A DNA stretch of 64,000 nt from Pisolithus tinctorius. Taxonomy: Eukaryota > Basidiomycota > Agaricomycetes > Boletales > Pisolithaceae. The DNA lies in NCBI GenBank assembly GCA_024663395.1, contig JANFAH010000001.1, forward strand, positions 3,224,001 to 3,288,000. The letters run 5' to 3'. The stretch's first letter is position 1, and the number at the start of each line of letters is the position of its first letter. Shown one piece after another: positions 25,564-36,547 of this stretch. The notes under the pieces were generated by a model. The model was not told the DNA's origin, ran no database searches, and saw nothing but the letters and a program-made list of their open reading frames with translations. The translations under genes and the position numbers were made by a program.

Positions 25564-28071
25564 TTACTCGGAGGAACTCGTCCCTCCATAATGATTTTGA
25601 GGGTATTGGGCAAGTAAAGGAGCAGAGGGTTCGACGCTTTGATGCGAAAGCGAGCCAGCGTCTGTGGCTTGTTTCGCCCATCTGCTCGCCGCACGAAGTC
25701 TTCTTCCGAAGACATACAGAATAACACCAGTCGGGAGCCCTATACAGCTGATGCATGCCAACAACACGTTTGCATTGCGTATACCCAAAGAAGTGTATAA
25801 TGGCAACCCAACACTCGGCAGAACAGTCGCCGCAATATTCCGGACGGCAGAGTTTGCAGCAATGGCGGAGGCGGACATCGTTGGGTAAAGGTCAATGTAA
25901 TAGTTGAACAACGAGAGCTGTAAGAGGGTCATTCCCATCCCAATCGGGACACCAGAAAATACGGGGAAAAAGTAGTGTACGTCCGGATGCGCCGAGAACG
26001 TCAACCAGAACAATCCGATAGGAGTGAGAAGTGATGCAAGAAGAACGCCGGGTAGACGAGCTTCGGGCTCGATCTCTGATTTACCACCCGACTCGATCTG
26101 GATTACGCGCTGGCGCGCCTCGTACTGCGGTTTGTGATACCCGAAGTATATGAGAACGCCAAGTACGTTTCCAATGAATGGAGCAATGAAGACCAAGCCC
26201 GTTTGTTCTCGGGACATCGAATAATGAGAGTCGTAGATGTGCGGGTATGCCTGGGGGGGAATTAGACATGAAAACGGCCGGCAAGACTCCACGCACCTCA
26301 AGAAGAAGGAATAAAAGCCCGTAAACAAAGGAGTGGTACAATGTCGTCCAGATCATGATAGGTTCATTACGAAGCATGGCTAGACAGAAGGCAAGGTAAT
26401 TGAGCACATGATACAAACAGGTGAATCGGAGAAAAGCACTCACTGATCGGCGTAAGTAGTGCTCTTCTCCAAATCTTGGCCTTGGAGAATTGTATTTCCC
26501 CGATATCGGCGACGACACCTTTGGATTCGGCTATCTTCCTTCGAATTGTTGTAGGTTCGGTCTCGGGAACAAACAATATTGTGGCAGCGGCAAGAACTCC
26601 ACCCCAGATCGTTATAAAACCGAATAACCATCTCCAGGGAAAGATTAGCCCGAGGGAAGAAGACGGGACAGGCCCGATGGTTGGGGCACCCTGTAATACG
26701 AGTGTAAACAACGCAACCACAGGACCACGCTCCTCAGGTGTAAAAAGATCTGCCACTGAGCCACCGTAGATCGAGAAGACGGGACTTCCGAGCAGGCCCA
26801 TGAAACCCCGGCAGACCAAGAGAGTGGATAGATTTGGCGAGAACGTTGAACCGAGGCTGAAGACTGGTAAAACTCAGCGTATCCCTCAAAAAGTGCGGCG
26901 AAGTTGCATACCAACGAAACATGTAGATAGGATGATATATACCGGTCGACGGCCATAAAGTTCACTCAGCGGTCCTCCGAAGAGGACTCCAAATATAGCA
27001 CCCTAGGAAGTGGATCAGGATAATGACTACATGGGAGAAAAGCTGAGCTCACGAGATTGTATAGCCCCACGCCTAAGGTCGCAATGGTGTCCGATGTGGC
27101 AAACTCGTCCTGTATCTGACCTTGCACTCCGGACTATAGGGCCGCTCAAAGTTGCTAGAGGTTCGGCTAATTCCTCGGGTGTTTGTCGGGTGTTTGTGGT
27201 GAGTTTTCGGCTGAGAATATCAGTATTCAAACTCCGACTGCTCTTGTCTAATCAGAATATTGATCATCATTTAGTATGCATCCCCATTCCCCCCCCATGT
27301 ATACATCTGCTTTGTATTCACACTACAATAGTATGTAGTAGTACATATGAATGTGGATGTTTGTCTTCTTTGCTATCAGTTCATTATCACTTGCTAGATC
27401 TCTCTGTTGATAAGCATGCACGTTTTTTGGCGGAGTTTGAATCTCCAGTCGGTGCTTAAATATTTGCCCGGTTGAGTTGTGAGTTTGTGAGCGAATATTT
27501 AAGCACCGACTGGAGATTCAAACTCCGCCAAAAAACGTGCATGCTTATCAACAGAGAGATCTAGCAAGTGATAATGAACTGATAGCAAAGAAGACAAACA
27601 TCCACATTCATATGTACTACTACATACTATTGTAGTGTGAATACAAAGCAGATGTATACATGGGGGGGGAATGGGGATGCATACTAAATGATGATCAATA
27701 TTCTGATTAGACAAGAGCAGTCGGAGTTTGAATACTGATATTCTCAGCCGAAAACTCACCACAAACACCCGACAAACACCCGAGGAATTAGCCGAACCTC
27801 TAGCAACTTTGAGCGGCCCTTATATATCAATTACTGATCAGTGCAAAGAAAGGGTTACCATGAGCTGCCACAAACTCACATAGAACGTGCTGGCGATATC
27901 ACTGAAAGAACAATTATCATCATTTAGGGGTGCAACGCAGTGCCGAAGCTGAGCCCCTTACATGGGAGCGATGAGGTTCCAAATTATGAGGGCTATCGTC
28001 CACCGTTTCCGTTTGCTCCATTGGCGAGGATCGTACTCAGAAGGAAGAACGCAGGACAGGAGCTGGGACAT
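25564..28071 (-). CDS. MFS transporter, DHA1-type drug/polyamine:H+ antiporter (copy 2)
   Basis: Seven exons: 27962-28071, 27880-27901, 27053-27133, 26912-27002, 26444-26863, 26297-26379, 25564-26250; 497 residues. The exon lengths equal those of copy 3 exactly. It begins MSQLLSCVLP, has WSKRKRW before the first helix, the loop motif GGPLSELYGRRPVY, and GAPTIGPV in helix 5, where the usual GG after GP is SS. The short cytosolic loop carries ETEPTTIRRKIAES. It likely exports small toxic compounds or polyamines at the plasma membrane; the substrate is unknown. Intron 2 is 746 nt instead of about 60 because it holds a 683-bp palindrome that ends four bases before the splice acceptor. If splicing fails, the frame breaks. 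All else is intact. Confidence 0.85.
27138..27820. repeat. 683-bp palindrome (foldback element) in an MFS intron
   Basis: Arms of 327 bp (27138-27464 and 27494-27820) are inverted copies with no mismatch that I can find, around a 29-bp spacer. The ends read AGGGCCGCTC on each side. TAT flanks both ends (27135-27137 and 27821-27823), a possible 3-bp target duplication. MFS copy 3 provides the empty site: its intron 2 lacks the insert. The arms hold no transposase; the 89-residue frame seen on both strands is the same shadow read twice. It could be a non-autonomous inverted-repeat element. Near-perfect arms suggest recent origin or gene conversion. Confidence 0.93.
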
Positions 28072-29082
28072 GGCTTCAACTGAGGACCTGCAATTCCTGC
28101 CATCGTACCACGCCCATTTTATATCACATCTCCACCATTCTTATCAATCGAAAATTCCGTCAAGCCATTGGATACGAGCAGGTACCGAAGTACGACACAG
28201 GGAGCTGAAATTAATTGAGCATTGCTCGGGTGTTGCGAGTGAAGTGTATTGATAGATCAATGGGGAAATCGCTGCGCGCATTTTCTGATTCGACCGGTTC
28301 TCCAGCTTGTCGTAATTGCAGGGCACCTGTAGGAGGGCCATTCAGGAAGGGAATGCAAAAAATGGAGCCGTCGAAACGCACGTTTCTCTAGCTGCAATAT
28401 GTACTAACCGACTCAGACCGGCAGTGGGCTTTGTGTCGTTGCAACGGCCAGCTCACCAACGTTTACTCAGAGGCACATTTTTAGTGTTTACCAGTGGAGC
28501 TGCAGCGAGTGCAAAAATCCTATTACTTACCAGCTACGACTTTATGTAACTACGGTCGTCGGTAACATTCCTCTAAGCAGCAGCACTCAATATTAATTGA
28601 TTAATCTTGAAAACAAGGTGTATAGCTTTTCGGGTTAGCTAGGAACGTGGCCTGTGTGGTAGGAACTAGTTGGCGAGGCTTGTAAGACCCTGAACTTTTC
28701 ACCACCACTATTAGCGCACAGTCGCCCAGCCGAGTTCGATGCAAATGTGACTTCTGGCTACATCGCCTACCGTATCCTCGGCACGCAGCTCACCAAAATG
28801 TTCGGTGCCAGGCCACCCTCTGTGTACATGTTTTCTTATGGTTTGAAGGAAGATACCGAGTATTCTGCGGCTTGTTGCACTGTGGGAGGATGGTCCTGAT
28901 CTACGATGATCTGAGCCTGATAGGCGCTACGAGAAGTTACTCGAGGTAAATTTAGAGGCTAATACATAGCTGAAACGCGTGTAGTATACGGTTGAACGTC
29001 GAACACCCTTACACGCAGTTGCCAACACCTGTCACTTTCAAGTTTCAGCTAGTTGACAATGATCTTATCTAATCGAGCTGAG
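28072..29082. other. Duplicated intergenic region between MFS copy 2 and the kinase pseudogene
   Basis: Corresponds to 31719-32437 beside MFS copy 3 (shared words: ggggaaatc.ctgcgcgcattttctgattcgaccggttctcc; ggcttgtaagaccctgaa). It also holds extra sequence of about 300 bp that copy 3 lacks. No gene seen. Confidence 0.55.
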
Positions 29083-29571
29083 GATGTCCCGATTTTACGT
29101 GGCGCCAGAGATGCAACAGACCTCGATAACCTCAGTGACCACACTAGGGTGGCAAAGAAGGTCGCAGCCAAGTACGAGGGAAATAAGTTCTCGAGTCCGT
29201 CACTTCGCACGTAGAGGTCGGGATTCGGAAACAATGGGTTCCGGTGCGTTGCAACCAGTCAATCAAAGATGCACCCAGCAGCTGAGCTGAACATACCACG
29301 TTCGCATCGTAGCTACACGGTATCGAGAAGGGTATGCGAGGTCACCATGACCAATACCTCAGCACCCTACGTGATTCCCACTTCGCCACTCCCGACTCCA
29401 GATTGGCTGGCTCAAACCTCTCACTCCCCAGTCCTTAGAGGTACCGGCGGGCATGTCCACGTCGATTTTGTCCCTCGCATTCCTTTGTCCAACTTTCTCC
29501 CCGCGGCAACTCGCACGTATCTTCGTGCACTACATGGAGGTCGCAACGAATGATTCGGAAGACCAGTTGAA
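29083..29571 (+). pseudogene. Kinase-like gene, truncated duplicate
   Basis: Aligns with the start of the gene at 32438-33763: matching stretches include EMQQT, TRRVCEVTMTN versus the intact copy's ASRRVYDIALTN, and YLRALHG. It has frameshifts, a deletion of about 30 bp after the start, an internal loss, and ends abruptly near the LHG motif; nothing of the remaining 250 residues follows. It sits in the same place and orientation relative to MFS copy 2 as the intact gene does to copy 3. Confidence 0.8.
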
Positions 29572-29901
29572 TCCACACCATGGCTCGATTGTATCCTAAG
29601 CCAGCCCGACTCATGCCAGAATTTCGAAACCCACAAAGGAACGGATGTACGGGAACTCTGTCTTTGTCCGTCATGCACTACTAACCTCCAGCAGATTTAC
29701 AAATTGATACTTATACGTACAAACAACCCACCGCCAGGTAAGTACAAAATCGAGAGCGTGTAAGTACAACAAAGAGCAGTACAATCCAACTTGAGGTTTT
29801 ATTTTGGTGAACCGTGAGAGACGATGTTTTGAGTCGTGATGTGGCATATCGGATTCGTAAGGACGTCGAACTGAAAACAACTGTCATGATGCATGACACT
29901 T
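29572..29901. other. 3' flank of MFS copy 3
   Basis: Duplicated flank (see 24615-25563). No gene. Confidence 0.5.
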
Positions 29902-31718
29902 TTACTCGAAGGAGCTCGTTCCCCCGTAATGATTTTGAGGGGATTGGGCAAGCAAAGGAGCAGTGGGTTCGATACTTTCATGCGGAAGCAAGCCAGCATC
30001 CGTGGATTGCTTCGCCCATCTGCTCGCCGCACGAAGTTTTCTTCCGAAGACATACAGAGTAACACCAGTCGGGAGCCCTATGCAACTGATGCATGCCAAC
30101 AACACGTTTGCATTGCGTATACCCAAAGAAGTGTACAATGGTAACCCGACGCTCGGCAGAACAGTCGCCACAATATTCCGGACGGCAGAGTTTGCAGCGA
30201 GAGCAGATGCTGAGGTCGTTGGGTAAAGGTCAATGTAGTAGTTGAGCAACGAGAGCTGCAAGAGGGTCATTCCCATCCCAATCGGGACACCAGAAAATAT
30301 GGGGAAAAAGTAGTGTATGTCCGGATGTGCCGAGAACGTCAACCAGAATAACCCGAGGGGAATGAGAAGAGATGCAAGAAGAAGACCGGGTAGATGAGCT
30401 TCGGGCTCGATCTCTGATTTGCCGCCGGACTCGATCTGGATCATGCGCTGACGAGCCTCGTACTGAGGTTTGTGGTATCCAAAGTATATGAGAACGCCAA
30501 GCACGTTTCCGATGAATGGGGCAATGAAGACCAAGCTTGCTTGATCTCGGGACATCGAATAATGGGAGTCGTAGATGTGTGGGTATGCCTAAGAACGATT
30601 TAGACCTGAAAATGACAGATAACAACCCACGCACCTCGAGAAGAAGGAATAAGAGCCCATAGACAAAGGAGTGGTACAACGTCGTCCAGATTATGATAGG
30701 TTCATTACGAAGCATGACTGGGCAAAAGGCAAGATGAGCACATGATACAGACGTACTGAGGGAGAGGAACACCCACTGATCGGCGTAAGTAGTGCTCTGC
30801 TCCACACCTCGGCCTTGGAGGATTTCATTTCCTTGACATCAGGGACCATACCTTCAGCTTCAGCTATCTTCCTTCGAATTGTTGTAGGCTGGGTTTCGGG
30901 AACAAACAATATCGTGGCAGCAGCAAGAACTCCACCCCAGACGGTTATAAAACCTAGTAACCATCTCCAAGGGATTGTGGGCCCCAGGGAAGAAGACGGG
31001 ACAGGCCCGATGGTTGGAGCACCTTGTAACACAAGCGTAAACAACGCAGCCACAGGGCCACGCTCCTCAGGTGTAAAAAGGTCTGCCACCGAGCCACCGT
31101 AGATCGAGAAGACGGGACTTCCGAGTAGACCCATGAGGCCCCGGCAGATCAGGAGAGTAGATATATTTGGCGAGAGCGTCGAACCAAGGCTGAAGACTGG
31201 TAAAACTCAGCATATCGCTCAGGGAGGGAGAAGAAGTTACATACCAGCGAAACATAGAGATGAGACGATGTATACCGGTCGACGACCATAGCGTTCACTC
31301 AGTGGTCCTCCGAAGAGGACCCCAAACACAGTACCCTGGGAAGTGGATCAGGATAATCACTATACAGGAGGAAAGCTGAGCTCGCGAGATTGTAAAGCCC
31401 CACGCCGAAGGTCGCGAGGGTGCTCGATATGGCAAAGTCGTCCTGTATCTGGCCTTGTACTCCAGACTACATAGCAATAAACGATTAGTGCAAAGAAAGG
31501 ACTACCATGACCTTCTGCGAACTCACATAGAACGTACTGGCCATATCACTAAAAGAACGGTCATCATCATTTGGGAGTGCAACGCGGTGCTGAAGCTGAG
31601 CCCCTTACATGGGAGCAATGAGGTTCCAAATAACGAGGGCTATCATCCACCGTTTCCGTTTGCTCCATTGGCGAGGATCGTCCTCAGAAGGAAGAACACA
31701 GGTAAGGAACTGGGACAT
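29902..31718 (-). CDS. MFS transporter, DHA1-type drug/polyamine:H+ antiporter (copy 3)
   Basis: Seven exons: 31609-31718, 31527-31548, 31386-31466, 31245-31335, 30777-31196, 30635-30717, 29902-30588; 497 residues, the same exon lengths as copy 2. Signature parts: WSKRKRW, GGPLSERYGRRPVY, CRGLMGLLGSPVFS, GAPTIGPV, ETQPTTIRRKIAEA, and a last exon starting AYPHIYDSHYSMSRD that holds the C-terminal helices and ends GGTSSFE. Over the first 37 residues copies 2 and 3 differ at five positions, so they are old enough to have diverged. Intron 3 starts GCGAGC where copy 2 has GTGAGC, so this copy relies on a GC-AG splice. Role as for copy 2: export of unknown small molecules. Confidence 0.9.
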
Positions 31719-32437
31719 GACTTCGACTGATTGATCTACAAGTCTTGCCATCGCACGGCGAGCATTTTATAACATGTCTCCACCATTCTTGTCAACCGAT
31801 AATTCTCTCAGCCGGTACCGGAGTAACAAGCTGAAATTGAGGGTTGCTTCGCGAGCATTGCGGGAAGTGGAGTATGTTGCTGGAATGATCGAAGGGGAAA
31901 TCACTGCGCGCATTTTCTGATTCGACCGGTTCTCCCGCCTGTCGTAATCGCAGAACACCTTGCGTTTGGCAATGAATGGAGGAACGAGCGTTCTTCCCGC
32001 ACTGTGAGAGAATCGTTCAAGAAGGGGATACAAAATTTGCAGTCATCAGGACACACGTTCCTCAGATTGCGGACCGGCAGTGAACTTTATGTCATATTGC
32101 AACGGCTGGCTGGCTGGATAAGTATTTACCGGCCAGGACTTGGGCTCATCGATTGCTTCTTTTTCGTGCTGCCGTTGGTCAGGAACGTAGCCTGTGTCAC
32201 GTGAAATGACTTTGGGTCTTGGCAATTTATCGCAGCAGATATCTGGTAGAGATTGGTTGGCTATTAGGCTTGTAAGACCCTGAAGATCACTGGCGCACAA
32301 CTGCAGGTCGCCCTGCGGAGTTCGATACCTTCTCCCCATTTTCAAGTGACAGCCTGTTAGTGAAGTCCAACTAGAGTTCAACGTTGACGCTGGCCCATCA
32401 TTTGATCATCTCATCTCATCTAATCTAGCATACTAGG
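31719..32437. promoter_or_regulatory. Divergent intergenic region (MFS copy 3 / kinase-like gene)
   Basis: 719 bp between the start codons, repeated in part at 28072-29082 and 8472-8730. It must hold the promoters of both genes. Tandem catctcatctcatctaatct before the kinase start could be a promoter repeat. Confidence 0.45.
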
Positions 32438-33763
32438 ATGTCCGATCTTACGGTCTTGGGTCGAGGCTCGAAGCAGACGGAAATGGCGGCGCAGGCACCA
32501 GAGATGCAACAGACCTTGATGACCCCAGTGATCTCACTGAATGAAGCACAGGAGATCGTAGCCGAGTACGAGGGGGATGAGTTCTCCGTCACTTCGCTCG
32601 TGGAAGTCGGGAACATCGGGTTCAGGTGCGTCGCAACCAGTCAATCAAAGATGCACTCAACAACTGAGCTGAACTTATCACGCTCGTATCGTAGCTACAC
32701 CGCATCGAGAAGGGTATACGATATCGCCTTGACCAATGCCTCAGCGCGTTACCTGCTCGTCATTTCGCCACTCCATTCCGACTCCAAACATGACTCGTCA
32801 CCATCCATCACGAACACTCTCCAAGCGCTGTCTGCCCTGTTAACGAAGATCGCGTCCTGTACGAATGTGCCAGTGCCCAAGCCTGTCGCTCAAGATAGTT
32901 CAGGTGGCAATGGACGGTGGGATTTCAGTTGGCTCCTACTCCTCATTCCCCGGTCTTCAGAGGTACCAGCGAGCATGTCCACGTCGACTTTGTCACTCGC
33001 ATCCCTCCGCCCGACTCTCTCCCGGCGGCAACTCGCGCGTGTCGAGCTGCGACTCGGCACGTATCTTCGTGCACTACACGGGATCACGAACGAATGGTTC
33101 GGGAGGCCAGTCGAGGAGGAAGCGGAGGAGGAGAATTGGTCCAAGTACAGCTGGCAAGACACATTCGTTCTCCTGCTGGAAGAGTTGATTGGAGAACTAT
33201 GCGAGTCACCGAGCGGAGGGTCAACCCGCTTTGATCTGCGCGAGGAACTAGGGATCGACGTGGAAGAGCTACGACGATATCTTTCTCGTGCAATAGGGTC
33301 GTATTTATTCGACGACGTTGAATCGCCTGGGTTAATGTGGGTTACGGGAAGCGAAGCGGATGTGTTGGTATCCCTTTCTGAGAAGGAAGGAACGGAAATT
33401 GAAGATGAAATAGGGGCAGAAGCGGATATCGCATATCTGCTGCCAACATTCTCACACGCGTTATGGGGGGATCCATTGATGGAATCATGGTTCGTGCCAC
33501 CTGGACCAAGTGAAGCTATCAACGAGGGATATTTTTGGGGAGAAGGCAGCTTAATCGTATTTCCGAGACAGAAGACGAAACGGGTGTGGTACACCATATA
33601 CCTGGCATTGCTTGTGTTGATGGAAGAAAGGAGAGGAGGGAAGATCGGTCGGAGGGAGACGACCGGCCAGGGCGGAGATAACACTGGAAGGAGTAAAGTG
33701 CAATGGGCAAGGGAGATCCTCCCTAAATGTGTAAAGGCCCTGAAGGACGCACCTTATTATTAG
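32438..33763 (+). CDS. Putative aminoglycoside-phosphotransferase/protein-kinase-like protein
   Basis: One exon, 441 residues, ATG at 32438. The segment VPVPKPVAQD...WLLLLIPRS followed by LRLGTYLRALHGITNEWFG resembles the fungal APH/PK-like family, in which a similar run of residues (LGxYLRxLHxIqNDWFG) precedes the catalytic loop. SWQDTFVLLLEELIGEL and YLSRAIGSYLFDDVESPGL also fit this pattern. I do not see a standard HxDxxxxN catalytic loop or a DFG-like motif, so activity is doubtful. The C-terminus is basic. It is transcribed away from MFS copy 3 and was duplicated with it, so the pair may share a regulator. Family assignment is from memory of motif layout and moderately sure; that it is a gene is surer. 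Confidence 0.6.
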   Translation: MSDLTVLGRGSKQTEMAAQAPEMQQTLMTPVISLNEAQEIVAEYEGDEFSVTSLVEVGNIGFRCVATSQSKMHSTTELNLSRSYRSYTASRRVYDIALTNASARYLLVISPLHSDSKHDSSPSITNTLQALSALLTKIASCTNVPVPKPVAQDSSGGNGRWDFSWLLLLIPRSSEVPASMSTSTLSLASLRPTLSRRQLARVELRLGTYLRALHGITNEWFGRPVEEEAEEENWSKYSWQDTFVLLLEELIGELCESPSGGSTRFDLREELGIDVEELRRYLSRAIGSYLFDDVESPGLMWVTGSEADVLVSLSEKEGTEIEDEIGAEADIAYLLPTFSHALWGDPLMESWFVPPGPSEAINEGYFWGEGSLIVFPRQKTKRVWYTIYLALLVLMEERRGGKIGRRETTGQGGDNTGRSKVQWAREILPKCVKALKDAPYY

Positions 33764-33829
33764 AGTGCTACCGGAGAGTGTAGATACCAGACATATCTGA
33801 GAGAATGTAGCCCGTCATAGAGCTCCAAT

Positions 33830-34717
33830 TTAATTATCAGTCGGTGCCATTTCGACGTCGTCATAAGGGGGTGATGGGGTTTGACCATCATCTCCAGTAA
33901 GTTCTCCCTCGACCACTTCTTCCTCATCGCTGCTTTGTCCCTCATCTGCATCAATATCTGCGTCTTGCTCGACCTCAGCACCATTGATGACATCCGTGGC
34001 TTGTTGAGCTATACGCGGATCCCACTGAAGCTCATCCGGTTCCTCCACTTCAACAGCGACACGTTGCTTCCATTCGTATTTATCGCGGAGCATGAGAACT
34101 GCGCGAACCGCACGTTCCGTACGATGATCGTGAGCCTCGCGGATTTCGGCACACTCGCGAAGAACATCGTCGTTTGTAGCTCGGTGGGCTCTGGCGATGC
34201 CCGAGCTAGGTGCAGCAGGCTGACTACTTTGGTTTTGCACGCCGCCGCCACTGATCGCGAGTGCTCCACGCGTGACCATGCACTCCGCGAGACGACGTAC
34301 GGTAGCGGTCTCCTGCTGAAGAACGTCTGTAGTCTGCTGGTTGCGGAGGAGTGGGATGATTTCGGTGTCGAACTGGATATCCGTCAGGGCCACGCTAGGA
34401 TGGAGTACAATCTTCTCATACGGACTCTTTGTCTGTTGTGTCTGCGAGGAAGAATTAGGTTGAGAGGCGGCAGACAGCGATGATGTGAGAGACGAGTAGA
34501 AGCTGTGGGTCTGGGAGAGTATGAGATTGTACTTGGACAAAATGTCGGGCCACGGTGCCATCACATTCTGGCCGCCTGCTTCGAGGGTTCGCTGCAGGGT
34601 TTGGATGGACTCGATGATCTGGTTTGCCTTGAACTTCAGCGACTCGAGCTGGGATATTGGCAGTGAGTTTGGGTCGAATACCAGCTGAGGGACTGGTCTG
34701 TCCGCCGGGGTCGACAT
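33830..34717 (-). CDS. MED8: Mediator complex subunit 8
   Basis: Single exon, 295 residues. The N-terminal part LESLKFKANQIIESIQTL and WPDILSKYNLILSQTHSF are hallmark Med8 stretches; a helical region follows (LLRNQQTTDVLQQE), then a long acidic C-terminus (EGQSSDEEEVVEGELTG). Med8 is a head-module subunit linking Mediator to TBP and RNA polymerase II in the nucleus. The start codon is 95 bp from that of the HMG-box gene on the other strand. The 3' end lies 66 bp from the end of the kinase-like gene, tail to tail. Confidence 0.92.
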   Translation of the reverse strand: MSTPADRPVPQLVFDPNSLPISQLESLKFKANQIIESIQTLQRTLEAGGQNVMAPWPDILSKYNLILSQTHSFYSSLTSSLSAASQPNSSSQTQQTKSPYEKIVLHPSVALTDIQFDTEIIPLLRNQQTTDVLQQETATVRRLAECMVTRGALAISGGGVQNQSSQPAAPSSGIARAHRATNDDVLRECAEIREAHDHRTERAVRAVLMLRDKYEWKQRVAVEVEEPDELQWDPRIAQQATDVINGAEVEQDADIDADEGQSSDEEEVVEGELTGDDGQTPSPPYDDVEMAPTDN

Positions 34718-34812
34718 CGCGTGCAGTCACCAGCCAAGGCGTGTGACAGCGTGACATGCGTGACAGATGATATATTGGCGTCGCTCCTGTTTTCGTGGTT
34801 TCGTCGTCGACG
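34718..34812. promoter_or_regulatory. 95-bp bidirectional promoter (MED8 / mitochondrial HMG protein)
   Basis: Only 95 bp separate the two ATGs, so the transcripts either start inside this stretch in both directions or overlap. It contains gtgtgacagcgtgacatgcgtgacag, three spaced GTGACA/GTGACAT-like repeats that could bind a shared factor. Confidence 0.55.
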
Positions 34813-35809
34813 ATGTTGTCTCTGCTGGCACAGCGCGTCTCCGTCTCGCTTGCACCGCGCTTCGCCGCTGTCGTGCCTTTGGCGCGTCGCACTCTTCTGA
34901 CCACCCCACAACTCCAGTTCCCCCCTCTCGCAACCAAATCCAAGAAGACAGCAGCCTCTGACGGATCCAAGAAGGCAAGCCCGCGGAAGAAGTCAACGAA
35001 GGAGACAAAGAAGCCGACCAAAGCCAAGGAAAAGTCGGGTGCGTTTATCTCGACTATCCAACCGCTCGTGTCGTCCTCACACGTTAAACCAGCCACTACC
35101 CGCGTGAGCAAGGAGGATTTACCCCCCAAGCGACCCAGCCCTCCATATTTCATCTTCCTTGCCAAGTTCAGGAAAGATACCCTTGGCAAGGGATCTCTCA
35201 GCGAGAGTGAGACTAACGTGGTGGAGATGACCAAGCGCGGCGGCGAAGCATGGGCTTCGTTGACCCAGGCAGAAAAGCAGGTCATTGGACATATCCACTG
35301 CACCCCTTTCATGCTGACAGCTGGCCGTGATACAGCCTTATTTTGACGAGTACGAAGTCCTAAAGGCCCAGCATGCAAAGGCCAGAGAAAAGTACTTCAA
35401 CGAGCTGGACCCCAACGTCCTCAGAGCCATAAATAAGCAGCGCAAGGCTCGGGGAAAACCAAAATTACGCGGTTTACCCAAGCAGCCTGCCCTGCTGACG
35501 CCATATATGCGGTGAGTCCGCTATACGTTTCTGGCTCACTCTTCCCTTATTATCTGCTCTCAAGGTTTGCTGGCGCTTTCCGCACTACTGCCGAAGGGAA
35601 CGCGATTTTGCAAGACAGGACCAACAGCGAACTACCTGTGCTTCGGTTAGGTCGTATCGCAGGGGAACGGTGGCGCAGTATGTCGGACGAAGAGAAATTC
35701 GTACGTGCTCATTTCAATACATTGTCTCCTCCGTTAATATGCCATACAGCCTTACGTCGTTGCTTACAACCGGGACAAGGAAGCGTTGCAGAAGCAGAAG
35801 TCCGTGTAA
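34813..35809 (+). CDS. Mitochondrial HMG-box DNA-packaging protein (TFAM/Abf2-like)
   Basis: Four exons: 34813-35280, 35336-35511, 35565-35700, 35750-35809; 279 residues. The N-terminus (MLSLLAQRVSVSLAPRFA...ARRTLLTT) is a typical mitochondrial presequence, followed by a Lys/Ser/Thr-rich linker. HMG box 1 spans about 117-185 (PPYFIFLAKFRKD, WASLTQAEKQPYFDEYE); box 2 about 207-275 (LLTPYMRFAGAFRTT, RIAGERWRSMSDEEKFPYV). Two boxes behind a presequence match the mitochondrial nucleoid proteins Abf2 and TFAM, which coat and bend mtDNA. Intron 1 has a weak donor (GTCATT), but the protein is continuous across it. Whether it also activates transcription cannot be told. Confidence 0.82.
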
Positions 35810-36547
35810 CGTCCATGTAACTAGGCTTCCGAATTTGGCGGTACGACTATCCACTGGACAGATTGACGAGACAATACTTTCCAGTCCCACTCTTGTGTCT
35901 GCTTGGCCGCGATCTGGTGTCTTCTCGTCGTGACGCATGTAACTTAACTCCACTATTGCTCAGAATTTCCCTTAGATGGATCACACCGCAACGATATGAA
36001 GTCATAAACATAATGTCAAAAATATTGTAAAGTATCCTGTCCACCTCTACACCGGGGGAATACGATTTATAGAAAGTACCAAAGGGAATAATCGCGGGCA
36101 GAACCCATAGAATATTCGACAAGAATGTCAAGTCTCTGGAACTAACCAACAACCGCTTGTGGAGAGGGGTGGATGCACAATAACATAGCGAGGGTGTCTG
36201 ACATGGGGTATTCCTCGATTGTCACAGGTTGAGTATGGGTGCCACTGACAACGAGAGAAAAGGTAAAGGTATACCGTCATCGAGGGAAGGGAAGTGAGAA
36301 AAGATAGGAAGGACGCACAGGAACGCGAACAAATTAGAAGGCGATTAGGGAAAATGTTGGCGCGAGGAAGAGTCAATAGCTAGATAGAAAAATAAAGAAA
36401 AAGGGAACGAGTCGTCGCCAAAGATTTCAAATCGAGTTTTGGGTCCTCCGTCCTTCACAATCTCGTACATGCACGCTGCTGCCTCACCACCCGGCCCTCT
36501 CTTCGTCATTCCAGATCTTCATCATTACATGTCACCGCACATCGCCG
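35810..36547. other. Intergenic between convergent gene ends; nothing recognised
   Basis: 738 bp. Only short frames; an A-rich stretch (36395-36412) may belong to a 3' untranslated region. Confidence 0.5.

Noticed and set aside
27010..27768. Two frames of 149 and 90 codons on opposite strands encoding the same 89 residues
   Set aside because: They are the same DNA read on the two arms of the palindrome; no family resemblance, and they lie in an intron.
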